DNA of 62,551 nt from Streptomyces sp. CoH27. Its GTDB lineage: Bacteria > Actinomycetota > Actinomycetes > Streptomycetales > Streptomycetaceae. Positions 1 through 10,100 of this stretch are shown piece by piece. A program made the translations under genes and the position numbers. The notes below the pieces were generated by a model that did no database searches, had not been told where the DNA came from, and was given only the letters and a program-made list of their open reading frames with translations. The stretch's first letter is position 1, and each line of letters starts with the position of its first letter. The stretch covers positions 100,705 to 163,255 of the forward strand of contig NZ_JAIQYY010000022.1 in assembly GCF_020181035.1 (NCBI RefSeq). Direction: 5' to 3'.

Positions 1-762
1 TTCACCGACGCCGGGGGCACGGTCACCGGCTTCGCCAACTTCGTCACCACGGTGCAGGACTTCCGCTTCCTGGACGCTGTGAGCCATGTGGCCGCCTACC
101 TCGCCTTGTGGCTGGCGTCCCTGATGGTGTTCGTGGTGGCCCTGGCGCTGCTGTTGCACCGCCTGGCCTCGGGTTCCGCCGGCAAGGCGCTGCGCTTCCT
201 CTACTACATCCCCGGAGCGCTCGCCGGCGCCGCGAGTGTGCTGGTGTGGCTGTTCATGCTCGACCCGACCGTCAGCCCGGTCAGCTCGCTGCTGGGCGCG
301 CTGGGGTTCCACACCTTCGGCGAGGTGATCGCGCCCGGCAACCTGCCCCTGCTGTTCACGATCATCGCGTTCTGGACCGGCGCGGGCGGCTGGATCGTCG
401 TCATGTACGGCGCGCTCAACAACATCCCCACGGACGTGATGGAAGCCGCGCGCATCGATGGCGCGGGCGCCTGGAAGACCGCCTGGCACGTGCAGATCCC
501 GATGCTCCGCAAGTGGATCGTGTACATGGTGATCCTGGCTTTCGCGGGCGGCGCCCAGCTCTTCGTCGAGCCGCAGCTGCTCTCCCTCGCCAGCGTGGGC
601 GTGGCCGGACGCGACTACTCGCTCAACCAGCTGACGTACGACTTCGCCTTCCAGATGAACAACGTCAACGGCGCCGCCGCGGTCTCGGTGGAGCTCCTGG
701 TCGTCAGTGTGTCGGCCGCCGCCGTCTTCGTCGCACGGTCGGGGTTCTTCGATGCCGAATAA
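1..762 (+). CDS. Carbohydrate ABC transporter permease, MalF type (5' partial)
   Basis: This is an inner-membrane subunit of a sugar importer. The frame is open from the first base, so the start lies before the window. About five or six hydrophobic segments remain. A typical EAA loop (EAARIDGAGAWKTAW) lies around residues 145-160 of the fragment; in this family the loop docks onto the ATPase. The next gene encodes the partner permease, so the pair would form a MalFG-like channel. The binding protein should lie just upstream, outside the window, and the ATPase is not here, as is common for Streptomyces sugar importers that share MsiK. From the neighbours, the substrate is probably a deoxyhexose or an oligosaccharide from plant polysaccharide. 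This is inference; the permease alone does not show it. Confidence 0.9.
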   Translation, partial: FTDAGGTVTGFANFVTTVQDFRFLDAVSHVAAYLALWLASLMVFVVALALLLHRLASGSAGKALRFLYYIPGALAGAASVLVWLFMLDPTVSPVSSLLGALGFHTFGEVIAPGNLPLLFTIIAFWTGAGGWIVVMYGALNNIPTDVMEAARIDGAGAWKTAWHVQIPMLRKWIVYMVILAFAGGAQLFVEPQLLSLASVGVAGRDYSLNQLTYDFAFQMNNVNGAAAVSVELLVVSVSAAAVFVARSGFFDAE

Positions 763-817
763 GTCCTCTGCCATCCCGGTCGCCGCCACCCCGCATGCGG
801 AAGGGGAACCGAGCGTC

Positions 818-1729
818 ATGAGCCGAACGCAGCACCGGGCTCCGCAGCGGCGGCGTCCCCGTCCCCAGCGGCGCGTGGCATCACAGCTGCTGACCGGATC
901 CGTACTGGCCGTGTTCCTCGCCTTCTTCGTGCTGCCGGTGCTGTGGCTCGTCCTCGCGGCGACCAAGACCGACCAGCAGCTGGTCCACGACAACCCGCTG
1001 TCCTTCGGGTCGTGGCACGTGCTGAAGGCCAACTGGGACGCGCTCACGGCGTTCCAGGACAACGCCGTCATGCAGTGGCTGGGCAACTCGGCCCTCTACG
1101 CGGTGATCTCGCTGGTCATCACCCTCGGTGTCGCCATTCCCGCGGGATACGCCCTGGCCATGACCGAGTTCCGCGGCCGGCACACCCTGCTGGTCGCGAC
1201 GCTGGTCGTGATGCTCATGCCGAATGCCACCCTGGTGGTGCCGTTGTTCCTGGAGATCAACGCGGTGCACCTGATCGGCACGATGTGGTCGATCATCCTG
1301 CCGTACTCGTTCTACCCGTTCGGCGTGTACCTGACGTACATCTACTTCACCACCGCCGTACCGAAGGACCTGCTGGCGGCGGCCCGGATGGACGGCTGCT
1401 CGGAGTTCCGCGTCTTCTGGCACATCGCGCTGCCGCTGGCGACCCCGGTCGTCGCGCTCGTGGGCTTCTTCAGCTTCGTCGCCAACTGGACCAACTACTT
1501 CCTGCCCTACGTCATGCTCCCCGAGAGCAGCCAGATGCCCATCCAGGTGGGAGTCGCAACCCTGCTCAGCAACGTGCCGTCCTTCAATCCGGCCGTCGGT
1601 GACCTGGCGATCCAGCGGCCGGAGCTGGCCCTGGCGACGCTCGTGGCCATCACGCCCGTGCTGATCGTCTTCCTCTTCGCCCAGCGCTTCCTGGTCAGCG
1701 GGATGCTCGCCGGCGCCACCAAGGAATGA
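818..1729 (+). CDS. Carbohydrate ABC transporter permease, MalG type
   Basis: This is the second membrane subunit of the sugar importer, about 303 aa with six predicted membrane segments. It has an EAA loop (AAARMDGCSEFRVFWHI) near residue 190 and the RP.L.LA tail region of MalG-type permeases. I chose the ATG at 818 because a strong GGAAGGGGA site sits about ten bases before it and the protein begins with a basic run followed directly by the first membrane helix. An earlier ATG at 752 overlaps the stop of the upstream permease and would add 22 unremarkable residues. The gene ends four bases into an ATG for the next frame, so the locus reads as one operon. Confidence 0.9.
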   Translation: MSRTQHRAPQRRRPRPQRRVASQLLTGSVLAVFLAFFVLPVLWLVLAATKTDQQLVHDNPLSFGSWHVLKANWDALTAFQDNAVMQWLGNSALYAVISLVITLGVAIPAGYALAMTEFRGRHTLLVATLVVMLMPNATLVVPLFLEINAVHLIGTMWSIILPYSFYPFGVYLTYIYFTTAVPKDLLAAARMDGCSEFRVFWHIALPLATPVVALVGFFSFVANWTNYFLPYVMLPESSQMPIQVGVATLLSNVPSFNPAVGDLAIQRPELALATLVAITPVLIVFLFAQRFLVSGMLAGATKE

Positions 1730-1803
1730 CACAGGCCCAGTCCGCCCGGCCGTCGTCCCCAGCGTGCGCCGTCCCCGCCGCCCGCCCCGAACGGAGTACT
1801 CCC

Positions 1804-3816
1804 ATGCCCTTCAGCTCTGCCGGCCGCACCACGGCCGAGGACGCCCCCTGCGACCACCCGGTCGCGCCACCCGAGATCGAGGCGGGGGTGCCGCTGCTCG
1901 AACCACCCGGCTGGGCTGTGGCCCAGCGGTCCCTGTTCGACCTCCTCGACCACGCCTGGCGCCGCTTCGCCCGCGATTTCACCGGCCCGGACGGACGGCT
2001 GAACTACTCCGGCCGGCTGACCACCCGTGACGGCGTGGACGACTTCTACGAGGTGTTCTTCAACTGGCCCCAGCTGTACCTCCTCGGCGGCGCCGACGAC
2101 CTGCTGCCCGCCAGTGAGAAGCACTGGGAGGGCGTGACCCGGCAGCTCACCGAACTGGGCATGCTTCAGCAGGAGTTCGAACGCGGCTACGACTGGTTCC
2201 ACCAGGGCGAGAGCATGCTCCTGCTCTACTTCCTGTGCATGGCCGCCCCCGACCGCTGGTCCGAGCGCGCTCTGCGCTTCGCCGAGTTGTTCGTCGACCC
2301 GGCCAAGGGCAACTACGACCCCGAGCACCGCGTCATCACCCGCCCGCACAACGGCAGCGACCCCGACCGCACGGGCCTGTTCGACGGCGACGTCTATCCC
2401 TGGCTGGAGAAGGAAGCGGAGACATACGGCTTCCCGCTGGACTGGATACCCGAGGCGGACGGCGGCCCGCACCCGCTCTCGGAGGATCCGCGTCTCGGCG
2501 CGCAGATGCGAGACCGGATGGGCGTCGGCGACACGGCGGTCAACCTCGCCGCGGCCGGGCTGGTCCTCAATGCCTGGCTCCTGTCCGGCGAGGAGCGCTA
2601 CCGTGACTGGATCGTCGAGTACGTCGGCGCGTGGCGGGAGCGCACCGAGGCGAACGGCGGTCTCATCCCGGACAACGCCGGCCCGGACGGCGTCGTCGGC
2701 AGCCTGCTGGAGGGCCGCTGGTACGGGGGCCACTACGGCTGGTCCTGGCCGCACGGCTGGCACAGCGTGGGCCACGCGGCCTGTGTGGCGGCGCTCGCCG
2801 CGGCCACGGTCACCGGGGACGACGACTACCTCTCCATGGTCGCGACCTCCCTCGACACCCTCATCGGCCACGCCAAGGTGATGCCCCACACGGAGGCGGA
2901 CTCCAGCCTCCCCTCCAAGTGGGCGGTCGAACTCGGCCCCGACATCCACACGCCCACGCTCCACCTTCCGTTCCGCCACAACGACTCCGGCTGGTTCGAC
3001 TACAACCCGGCCACCCCGCCGGTCCCGGTGGCCCTGTGGCACCACACCTGCTCCGACGCCGACCGTGCCCGGCTGGAGCGGCTGCGTGAGGCCGACGGCG
3101 TCGACTGGCGCACCGTGCGGCCGTTCCGAGCCAAGGAGGAGTCCGGACACGAGAAGGCGTGGTTCGCCTTCCTCGCCGGCGACGACCCCGGCTACCCCGA
3201 GCGGATCCTCGCCGCGGCGCAGGCCCAGATCCGCCACCGCCTCAGCCGCATCGACCGCTACCGCGACCTGGACGTGCCCGAGGCCGACATCCACGTCTGG
3301 CAGCAGTGCAACCCCGTGTCCACCGAAGCCCTCGTCCAGCTGACCTGGGGCGGCCCCCAGGTGCTCTACAACGGCGGCCTGCAGCAGGCCCGGCTGCGCT
3401 ACCACGACGCCGAGGCCCGCCGTGCCGGCCTGCCACCGGACGTGGCCGCTCTGGTCACCTCCATCGACCCCGAGGAGACCACCGTCGAGCTGGTGAACCT
3501 CTCTCCCGAGGCCGAGCGCACGGTGATCGTCCAGGCGGGCGCCTTCGCCGAGCACACCATCACCGCCGTCCGGTACACCACCTGCCAGGACGACGGCTGG
3601 ATCGGCGACATGTACGACTACGGCCACACCGAGCCCGTCGTCACCGAGTCGGAGCAGGTCTGCGACAACACCTTCCTGACGGTCCGGCTGCCCGCCTCCA
3701 CCCGCATCCGGCTCGCCCTGCGCCTCCGACTGCGCGCCGGCACACCCAGCTACCGCACTCCGTTCGACACCCCAGCCGGCCGGCCCTCGCGGGTCACGGA
3801 AGGAGAAACCGCATGA
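1804..3816 (+). CDS. Uncharacterised cytoplasmic barrel-like protein
   Basis: I do not recognise a named family. The protein is about 670 aa, has no signal peptide and is rich in Trp, Tyr, His and Asp. The spacing of aromatic-rich helices over residues 30-480 (for example FFNWPQLYLLGGAD, GYDWFHQGESMLLLYF, GHYGWSWPHGWHSVGHA) resembles alpha/alpha-barrel glycosidases and epimerases, followed by a beta-rich C-terminal part. The ATG at 1804 has GGAG seven bases upstream and is preferred over the ATG at 1726, which overlaps the permease stop. The stop overlaps the start of the mutarotase gene (ATGA), so the two are probably co-translated. From its place between an importer and a mutarotase it may act inside the cell on the imported sugar. 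That is inference only. Confidence 0.75.
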   Translation: MPFSSAGRTTAEDAPCDHPVAPPEIEAGVPLLEPPGWAVAQRSLFDLLDHAWRRFARDFTGPDGRLNYSGRLTTRDGVDDFYEVFFNWPQLYLLGGADDLLPASEKHWEGVTRQLTELGMLQQEFERGYDWFHQGESMLLLYFLCMAAPDRWSERALRFAELFVDPAKGNYDPEHRVITRPHNGSDPDRTGLFDGDVYPWLEKEAETYGFPLDWIPEADGGPHPLSEDPRLGAQMRDRMGVGDTAVNLAAAGLVLNAWLLSGEERYRDWIVEYVGAWRERTEANGGLIPDNAGPDGVVGSLLEGRWYGGHYGWSWPHGWHSVGHAACVAALAAATVTGDDDYLSMVATSLDTLIGHAKVMPHTEADSSLPSKWAVELGPDIHTPTLHLPFRHNDSGWFDYNPATPPVPVALWHHTCSDADRARLERLREADGVDWRTVRPFRAKEESGHEKAWFAFLAGDDPGYPERILAAAQAQIRHRLSRIDRYRDLDVPEADIHVWQQCNPVSTEALVQLTWGGPQVLYNGGLQQARLRYHDAEARRAGLPPDVAALVTSIDPEETTVELVNLSPEAERTVIVQAGAFAEHTITAVRYTTCQDDGWIGDMYDYGHTEPVVTESEQVCDNTFLTVRLPASTRIRLALRLRLRAGTPSYRTPFDTPAGRPSRVTEGETA

Positions 3817-4160
3817 AGCGCGTCGCCCAGACCATCAGGCTCCGACCCGAGCACCGCGAGGAGTACCTTGAACTCCACTCGGCCGTCTGGCCCGGCGTCG
3901 AAGCCGCCCTGCACCGGGCGAACATCCGCAACTACGGCATCTTCCTCCACGGCGATGCGCTGTTCGCCTACTTCGAGTACCACGGCGACGACTTCGAGGC
4001 CGACATGGCCGTCCTCGAAGCCGACCCCGAGACCCAGGAGTGGTGGAAGCTCACCGACCCCTGCCAGGAACCCTGGCCCGACCGGGGCGACTCACGCCAG
4101 TGGACGGAACTCACCGAGATCTGGCACCTGAACCCGCCAGGCGAAGACGCCACCCCCTGA
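3813..4160 (+). CDS. rhaM: L-rhamnose mutarotase family protein
   Basis: A 115-aa cytoplasmic ferredoxin-fold protein of the RhaM/FucU-like mutarotase family, which interconverts the anomers of an imported 6-deoxysugar. Family features visible are the start R.A..I.LRPE....Y...H..VWP, the His in 'ELHSAVWPGV', the Tyr and Phe in NYGIFLHGDALFAYFEY, the WW pair in EWWKLTDPCQEPWP, and a C-terminal W..L.EIWHL. Length matches the family. The start has AGGAGA seven bases upstream and overlaps the previous stop. The family includes enzymes acting on L-rhamnose and possibly on other deoxysugars, so L-fucose remains possible here. Confidence 0.88.
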   Translation: MKRVAQTIRLRPEHREEYLELHSAVWPGVEAALHRANIRNYGIFLHGDALFAYFEYHGDDFEADMAVLEADPETQEWWKLTDPCQEPWPDRGDSRQWTELTEIWHLNPPGEDATP

Positions 4161-4198
4161 CCCGGCCCGCACCGGACCGAACCGACTTGGAACCTGCC

Positions 4199-5083
4199 GT
4201 GACCTCCACCCCCGCCCCCGTCCTCATCGACGCCCACCACCACCTGTGGGACCTCGACCAGCGTCCGCAACCCTGGCTGGACGACCCCGCCGTGGCATCG
4301 ATCCGTCGCACCTTCACCCCCGGTGACCTGAGGGCCACCGCCACTCAGCCCATCGCGGGCCGCCGTCTGCACAGCACGGTGGTCGTGCAGTGCATCCCTG
4401 ACGTGCCCGAGACCGAGGACCTGCTCGCCCTCGCGGAGCAGGAGCCGCTGATCGGGGCGGTGGTCGGCTGGGCCGACCTGACGTCTCCAGCCATCGGCGA
4501 GGTGCTGGACCGGCTGCTCGCCGGACCGGGCGGCGCGTATCTGCGCTCCCTGCGCCATCTCGTCCAGGGTGAGACGGACCCGGGCTGGCTGCAACGCCCG
4601 GGCGTTGAGCGGGGGTTGGCGGTGGCCAGGGACCGCGGGCTCTCCTACGACGTGCTCGTCCGCAGCCATCAGCTCGACCAGGCGATCCGGCTGGCCGAGC
4701 GGTTCCCCGACCTACCCCAGGTGCTCAACCACGCGGGCAAGCCTCACATCGCCGGGCGCGAACTGGCGGACTGGGGACGCCAGGTGCAACGGCTGGCCGC
4801 GCACCAGCAGGTGGTCTGCAAGCTGTCGGGACTGATCACCGAGGCCGACCACGACAGCTGGACCACCGCCGACATCCGCCCGGTCTGGGACATCCTGATC
4901 ACCGCCTTCGGCCCGGACCGGCTGATGTTCGGCTCCGACTGGCCGGTCGCCAACCTCGCCGGCGGCTGGAACCGCTGGGCCGCCACCGTGGACGAACTGC
5001 TCACAGACTGCACCGAGAACGAGATCCACGCGCTCCTCGCCGGCACCGCGACCGCCTTCTACCGCCTTCCCGCCCGCAGCTGA
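4199..5083 (+). CDS. Amidohydrolase, L-fucono/L-rhamnono-lactonase type
   Basis: A 294-aa member of amidohydrolase family 2 (TIM barrel). It has the N-terminal metal motif DAHHHLWD, a mid-barrel VLNHAGKPHI, a late FGSDWPV with the catalytic Asp, and the usual C-terminal A.FYRL. Close family members hydrolyse sugar-acid lactones in non-phosphorylative L-fucose or L-rhamnose catabolism. That role fits the adjoining mutarotase and the dehydrogenase remnants downstream. I chose the GTG at 4199 because it gives the normal family N-terminus. The frame is open further upstream, but that extension overlaps the mutarotase gene and looks like shadow sequence. A second, degraded copy of this protein's C-terminus lies near 6866-6965. 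Confidence 0.85.
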   Translation: MTSTPAPVLIDAHHHLWDLDQRPQPWLDDPAVASIRRTFTPGDLRATATQPIAGRRLHSTVVVQCIPDVPETEDLLALAEQEPLIGAVVGWADLTSPAIGEVLDRLLAGPGGAYLRSLRHLVQGETDPGWLQRPGVERGLAVARDRGLSYDVLVRSHQLDQAIRLAERFPDLPQVLNHAGKPHIAGRELADWGRQVQRLAAHQQVVCKLSGLITEADHDSWTTADIRPVWDILITAFGPDRLMFGSDWPVANLAGGWNRWAATVDELLTDCTENEIHALLAGTATAFYRLPARS

Positions 5084-5121
5084 CCGTCGGCGCTGGTGCT
5101 GAACGAACTCTGGGGAACACG

Positions 5122-5914
5122 ATGACACTCGCCGTCCGACACACGGCCGCCCGCACCCTGGACACGGCCCCGCCGAGACCCGCTCCCACGGCCCCGCTGA
5201 GGTGGAGCCGGCCCCCGGATGTGGAGGGCTGGGTGCCCGGCGACGCGGTGACCGTGATGCCCCTGCGGTGGGACAACACCTGCCCCGCTTGCCTCAAGGG
5301 CCATCAACACACCTGCTATCACCTGATCTTCATCGGCATCGACCCTCCCGGCGCGATGCAGCAGTGCTGGACAGTGCCTGCCTGCCTCGTTCGCCTGCCC
5401 GACGCACTGGCACTGGACCGGGCCGCGCTCGTGGAGCCCACCGCGGTGGCCGTGCACGACGTGGGCCGGGCTGAGTCGCCGAGGGCGAGAAGGTCGTCGC
5501 GGTCGGCGGTGGCCCGTCGGCATCCTCGTAGAGCTGGTCGCGCGGGCGGTCGGAGCCGATGTCCGGGTGGTGGAGCTCAGCGCCCACCGACGGCTGCTCG
5601 CCGAGGAGTTGGGCTGGCCACGTGCGATCCGACAGCCGCTGATGTGCCCGAGCTGGTCCGTGAGTGGAGCGGGGACGCGGGCGGCTTGCGCCTGGTGGTC
5701 ATTCACCCCCCAACCCCGGCAGATCAATCTGCGCCGCTTCTTCTGGCGCGAATTCACCCTGGCCGGGGCCCGGTTGTACGTCCGGACCGACTTCGGGAAG
5801 GCGGTGTCGCAGCTCGACGACAGCACTATTCCGGCCGAGCGGCTGATCAGCAAGGTGATGCCGCTCGCTGAGGCGTTGGCCGCTTTCGAGGCCCTGGAGG
5901 CGGCGGTGACGTGA
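5122..5914 (+). pseudogene. Zinc-dependent sugar/alcohol dehydrogenase, frameshifted
   Basis: Pieces of a medium-chain zinc dehydrogenase appear in more than one frame. Frame 1 carries the structural-zinc segment CPACLKGHQHTC and then LDRAALVEPTAVAVHDVGRA. The nucleotide-binding part (EGEKVVAVGGGPVGI) is in another frame, a mid part is again in frame 1, and the C-terminal RLISKVMPLAEALAAFEAL is in frame 2. The catalytic N-terminal part is also short: about 50 residues that normally precede the zinc loop are replaced by an unrelated Pro-rich stretch. At least three frame changes plus the lost N-terminus make this a decayed gene rather than one sequencing slip. In the intact pathway it would oxidise the free sugar to its lactone. 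Confidence 0.75.
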
Positions 5915-5964
5915 TGAAGATCCTCGTGGACTGCACCGTTGACGTTCAGGGAGTGGCCGCATGA
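5914..5964 (+). other. 16-codon mini-ORF between two broken genes
   Basis: A 16-codon frame (M-K-I-L-V...G-V-A-A) starts within the stop of the dehydrogenase remnant (TGATG) and stops within the start of the SDR remnant (ATGA). It resembles a second 16-codon frame at 7092-7142, with 8 of 16 residues identical, the same length and the same ATGA exit. I cannot tell whether it was ever translated. It may only be the edge of a duplicated segment. Confidence 0.35.
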
Positions 5965-6721
5965 CCGCTTTTCGACCTCACCGGGAAGCTCGCCGTCGTC
6001 ACCGGAGCCCGGCGCGGCATCGGCCGGGCCATGGCCCGCGCGCTCGCCGAGGCCGGCGCGGACGTCATCGGCGTCAGCGCCTCGCTGGAGGAGTCCGGCA
6101 GCGACGTGGAGAAGGACGTCCTCGCCGCGGACCGCAGCTTCGAGGCGATCCGGACCGACTTCGCCGACCCCGAGGCCGTACATGCCCTGGGTGCGAACCT
6201 CGCCGGACGGGAGCGGCAGGTGGACATCCTGGTCAACAACGCGGGCAAGATCCGTCGCACCCTGTCCGCCGAACCTGGCAACGGAGACTGGGAGTTGGGG
6301 CTCCAGGTCAACCTCAGCGCGCAGTTCGCGCCAATTCGAGCCGTCTGCGGGGCGAGGATGGTCCGCGATCAGGGAAAGGTCATCCTTACGGTGTCGCTGC
6401 TCAGTTTCCAGGGCAGAATCACCGTGCCCGGCTGCACCGCCGCCAAGCACGGGGTCGCCGGACTAACCAAGGCGCTGGCCAGCGAGTGGGTGCCGCACGG
6501 CGTCAACGTCAACGCCATCGTCTCGGGCTGCATAGCCGCCGACAACACCCAGGCCTTCCAAACGCCCCGGGCCGCAGCAAGCGATCCTGGACCGCATCCC
6601 GGCCGGACGCTGGGGCAGCGCCGGCGACCTGGCGGGCGCCACGGTCTTCCTCGCCTCCGCTGCCGCCGCCTACGTCCACGGCACCGTCCTGCCCGTCGAC
6701 GGCGGATGGCTCGGCCGATGA
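5961..6721 (+). pseudogene. SDR oxidoreductase (KduD-like), two frameshifts
   Basis: A short-chain dehydrogenase of about 250 aa, of the 2-deoxygluconate/2-keto-3-deoxy-sugar-acid dehydrogenase type, split over three frames. The ATG at 5961 is out of frame with the body by one base, and a run of four Ts at 5969-5972 is the likely slip site. The body in frame 1 has the cofactor motif TGARRGIGRAMA, NNAG, and a C.AAKHGVAGL segment in which the usual catalytic Tyr of YxxxK appears as Cys. A second shift near 6555-6570 moves to frame 2, which carries the normal end AGDLAGATVFLASAAAAYV and VLPVDGGWLGR. The first shift alone might be a sequencing error. The second shift, the lost Tyr and the decayed neighbours argue for a true pseudogene. 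Confidence 0.78.
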
Positions 6722-6965
6722 ACGCCGGCCTCGACTCCGTGCTGTCCGGCACGCACATCGTGCCGGTGTTGACCGTGCCGGTGGTGGCGTCGGCCGGCCC
6801 GCTGGCCGACGCGCCGGCGGCGCCCGGTGCGCCGTGGGGCACTTCCCGATGCCGCTGATCGACAAGGACGACCACCGCGGGGCAGCCACCGTGGACGAAC
6901 TGCTCCACGACCTCGTACAGGACGCGATCCACACGATCCCCGCCGGCGCCACGACCACCTTCTGC
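6718..6965 (+). pseudogene. Chimeric relic: KDPG-aldolase start joined to an amidohydrolase end
   Basis: The ATG at 6718 overlaps the SDR stop and begins MNAGLDSVLSGTHIVPVLTV, which looks like the first 30 residues of a 2-keto-3-deoxy-6-phosphogluconate aldolase (Eda). After about 35 codons the similarity stops. In another frame, from about 6866, there follows GAATVDELLHDLVQDAIHTI and ATTTFCR. This matches the C-terminus of the intact lactonase ending at 5083 (WAATVDELLTDCTENEIHAL, ATAFYR). An internal deletion or recombination has therefore joined the start of one pathway gene to the end of a second amidohydrolase copy. Nothing here can be a working enzyme. Confidence 0.6.
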
Positions 6966-7091
6966 CGTCCACCCGACCGATTACACAGGCCACGCCGCGT
7001 CCGTCGGGAGGGAAGCCCGCACCGCTTCTGTCGCTGCGAAGTCGCCCCCATCCGCGAGGCTGTGCCCCCGGGCCGCTCAAGGGCCGGGGCG

Positions 7092-7142
7092 ATGAAGATC
7101 CACGTCAATCACACCGACAACACCCTCGGAGCCGCCGCATGA
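7092..7142 (+). other. Second 16-codon mini-ORF, then a 15-codon leader frame
   Basis: The 16-codon frame M-K-I-H-V...G-A-A-A ends in ATGA, overlapping a 15-codon frame (MNAFPTVRTSRRGRR, 7139-7186). That frame in turn overlaps by ATGA the start of the secreted beta-helix gene at 7183. It parallels the frame at 5914-5964. The frames may be footprints of a duplicated segment or may couple translation into the next gene. Confidence 0.35.
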
Positions 7143-7182
7143 ACGCTTTCCCGACCGTCCGAACCAGCAGGAGGGGCAGACG

Positions 7183-10100
7183 ATGAGGCCCGTCACCTCC
7201 GCCATCCGCACGTTGTCAGCAGTGCTCGTGATGGCCCTCTCCGCGGTGCTGCTGACATCCCTCACGACGCCGACCCCGGCCTCGGCCGCGACCCAGGCGA
7301 CCTACTATGTCGCCCCGGACGGTGACGACGCCAACGCCGGGACGATCAACGCGCCGTTCAAGACCCTGCAGCACGCACGGGATGTCGTGCGCACGGTCGA
7401 CAGCAACATGACCGGAGACATCAACGTCTATCTCCGGGGCGGTACCTACCCGGTGGGCAGCACCGTCGACTTCACCTCGGCCGACTCCGGCACGAATGGA
7501 CACCGTGTGGTCTACGCCGCCTACCCCGGCGAGAAGCCGATCCTGGAGGGCGGCGTTCAGGTGACGGGCTGGACCCAGCACAGCGGGAACATCTGGAAGG
7601 CCACCCTCAACCGGGACGACAAGCTCCGCGCGCTCTACGTCAACGACAAGCGCGCTCAGATGGCGTCGAAGACGATCAACTCGGCCGGATGCTACGGAAC
7701 CTACAGCGTCACGGCAGGCCAGGCCCCCTGGGCCTGGGAGTCGGGTTCGCAGTGCGACGGAGCCAAGTACAGCCTCTCCGACCTGCCCGCCATCGCCTCC
7801 AACCAGGACGACGTCGAGATCAAGTCGATGAGCACCTGGAACACGGCCATCGTCGGTGTCCGCCAGATCACCACGAGCTCGGACGGCGCCAATCGCGTGG
7901 CGCTGTTCCAGGAACCTGGCGCGGCCATGGCCCAGGGATCGGCGTACGCCAACTTCGTCGCCGGCAGCGGCAGCCACACGATCATGAACGCGTTCGAGTT
8001 CCTGGACCAGCCGGGCGAGTTCTACTTCGACAAGAGCACCCACACGCTATACTACTACAAGTCCAGCACCGATGACATGACGACGGCGCAGGTCTTCGCG
8101 CCGAACCACCTCTCCACCCTCATCCACGTCGCCGGCACGTCCACGACCGACCACGCGCGGAACATCACGTTCTCCGGGCTCACGATCCAGCACTCCGACT
8201 GGAACCTGGTCAACGTCGCGGGCTCCGTCTTCCGGCAGGGCCAGCAGGGCAACGCCAGCACCAACGTGTACGCCAAAAAGAACTTCCACGCGTACACCTA
8301 CCGCAACGTCGACCTGCCGCCCGCGGCCGTCCAGATCGAGAACGCCGACGGGATCGTCCTGCAGGGCAACACGGTGCAGCACACCGGCGCCGACGGAATC
8401 ACCCTGGCCAACGACGTGACGGACACGCAGTTGACCGGCAACGTCACGAATGACGTCGCCGGGTCCGCCATCACCGTGGGACACCCCCAGCACGTGTACA
8501 TCGGTGACTACACCTCGACGAACAACGAGAAGTACCCGGTGAACGTCGAAGGCCTCTGCAAGAACATCACCGTCACGGACAACTACCTCTACGACAGCGC
8601 GGTGCTGTTCGAGGGGTCCAGCCCAGTGTCGGCGTACTTCGTCGATTCCCTTTCCGTGCAGCACAACCGGATCGAGAAGTCCCCGTGGGCGGGCATCACG
8701 CTCGGCTGGGGTTGGTGGAACTTCGACGGTTCGACGAACTCCGTCAATCCTGGGAACCCGACCACCACGGCGAAGAACAACACCATCAAGTACAACGAGA
8801 TCTTCGACACGATGCAGGTGCTCGGCGACTCCGCTCCCATCTACACGCTGGGCAGCCAGCCGGGAACGGAGATCAGCAACAACTACATCAAGGGCGTTCC
8901 GGCCGGCCACAAGTACGGCCTGCACCCCGATGAGGGCTCCGCGTTCATCAACGAGCACGACAACGTGCTCGACGTCGACCCGGGCGTGTACTACACCATC
9001 AACTCCGGCACCTGGGGCCGGCAGCACGACCTGAACCTCACCAACAACTACGGCACCGTCAACAAGATCGCCGGCAGGAACGTCCCGAACAGCACGATCA
9101 CGGACGTGCGGGGCTACGGGGACAACGTGTGGCCGTCGCAGGCGTACAGCATCGCCCTGAACGCGGGTCTGGAGGACGCTTACAAGAACCTCGTCCCGCA
9201 GAGCAGAGTGGCTCTCCAGGACTACACACTGCCCGCGAGCACGTTCGCCGGTACGGGCGTGATGACCGTTCCGTTGCGCAGCCCCAAGGACGCGGCCAAG
9301 ACGCTGTGGCTGGCTCCCGCCGGTACGACGACGTTCGCCGCCGGTGCCACCATGACCAGCGCGAGCGGCACCGCGACGAGCATCAGCGTCCCGCAAGCGG
9401 CGGGTGACTACCACCTCTACGTCGTGGACGCCCAGGGCAACGCGTCTCCCGCGTCGAAGGCGATCGTGCGGCAGCGCTGGAACCACGTCGACGACAAGGC
9501 GGCCGGCGTGACCTACTCCGGCACGTGGTCGAACTGGAACGACAGCAAGGACATGAACGGCTCCGAGAGGTTCACGAACACCGCGGGCAACTACGCCGAG
9601 TTCTCGTTCACCGGCACGGGCGTGCGGTACCTGAGCATGACGCAGCCGAACATGGGCAAGGTGGACGTCTACATCGACGGCGCCCTGGCCCAGGCGGGTA
9701 TCGACGCCTACGCCCCGACGGTGACGAAGCAGGTGCCGCTGTTCGAGAAGACGGATGTCGCCGCGGGCCCGCACACGATCAGGGTGGTGTGCACCGGGAC
9801 GAAGAACACCGCCGCCTCCTCCGCCGTCTGCGCGTTGGACGCATTCGCCTCCATCCAGTTCCCCGCGACGAACGCCAACTACAAGGTGGTCAACAAGGGC
9901 AGCAACAAGGCGGTCGATGTGTCAGGCGGATCGCTGACCGCTGGAGGCAACATCATTCAGTGGACCGACTCCGGAGCCGGGAACCAGAACTGGCGCTTCG
10001 TCCCGGTGGGTGACGGCAGTTACAAGGTCGTCAGCCGCAACAGTGCCCTGGTCATGGACGTCAGCGGTGCTTCCACCGCGGACGGCGCGACCGTCATCCA

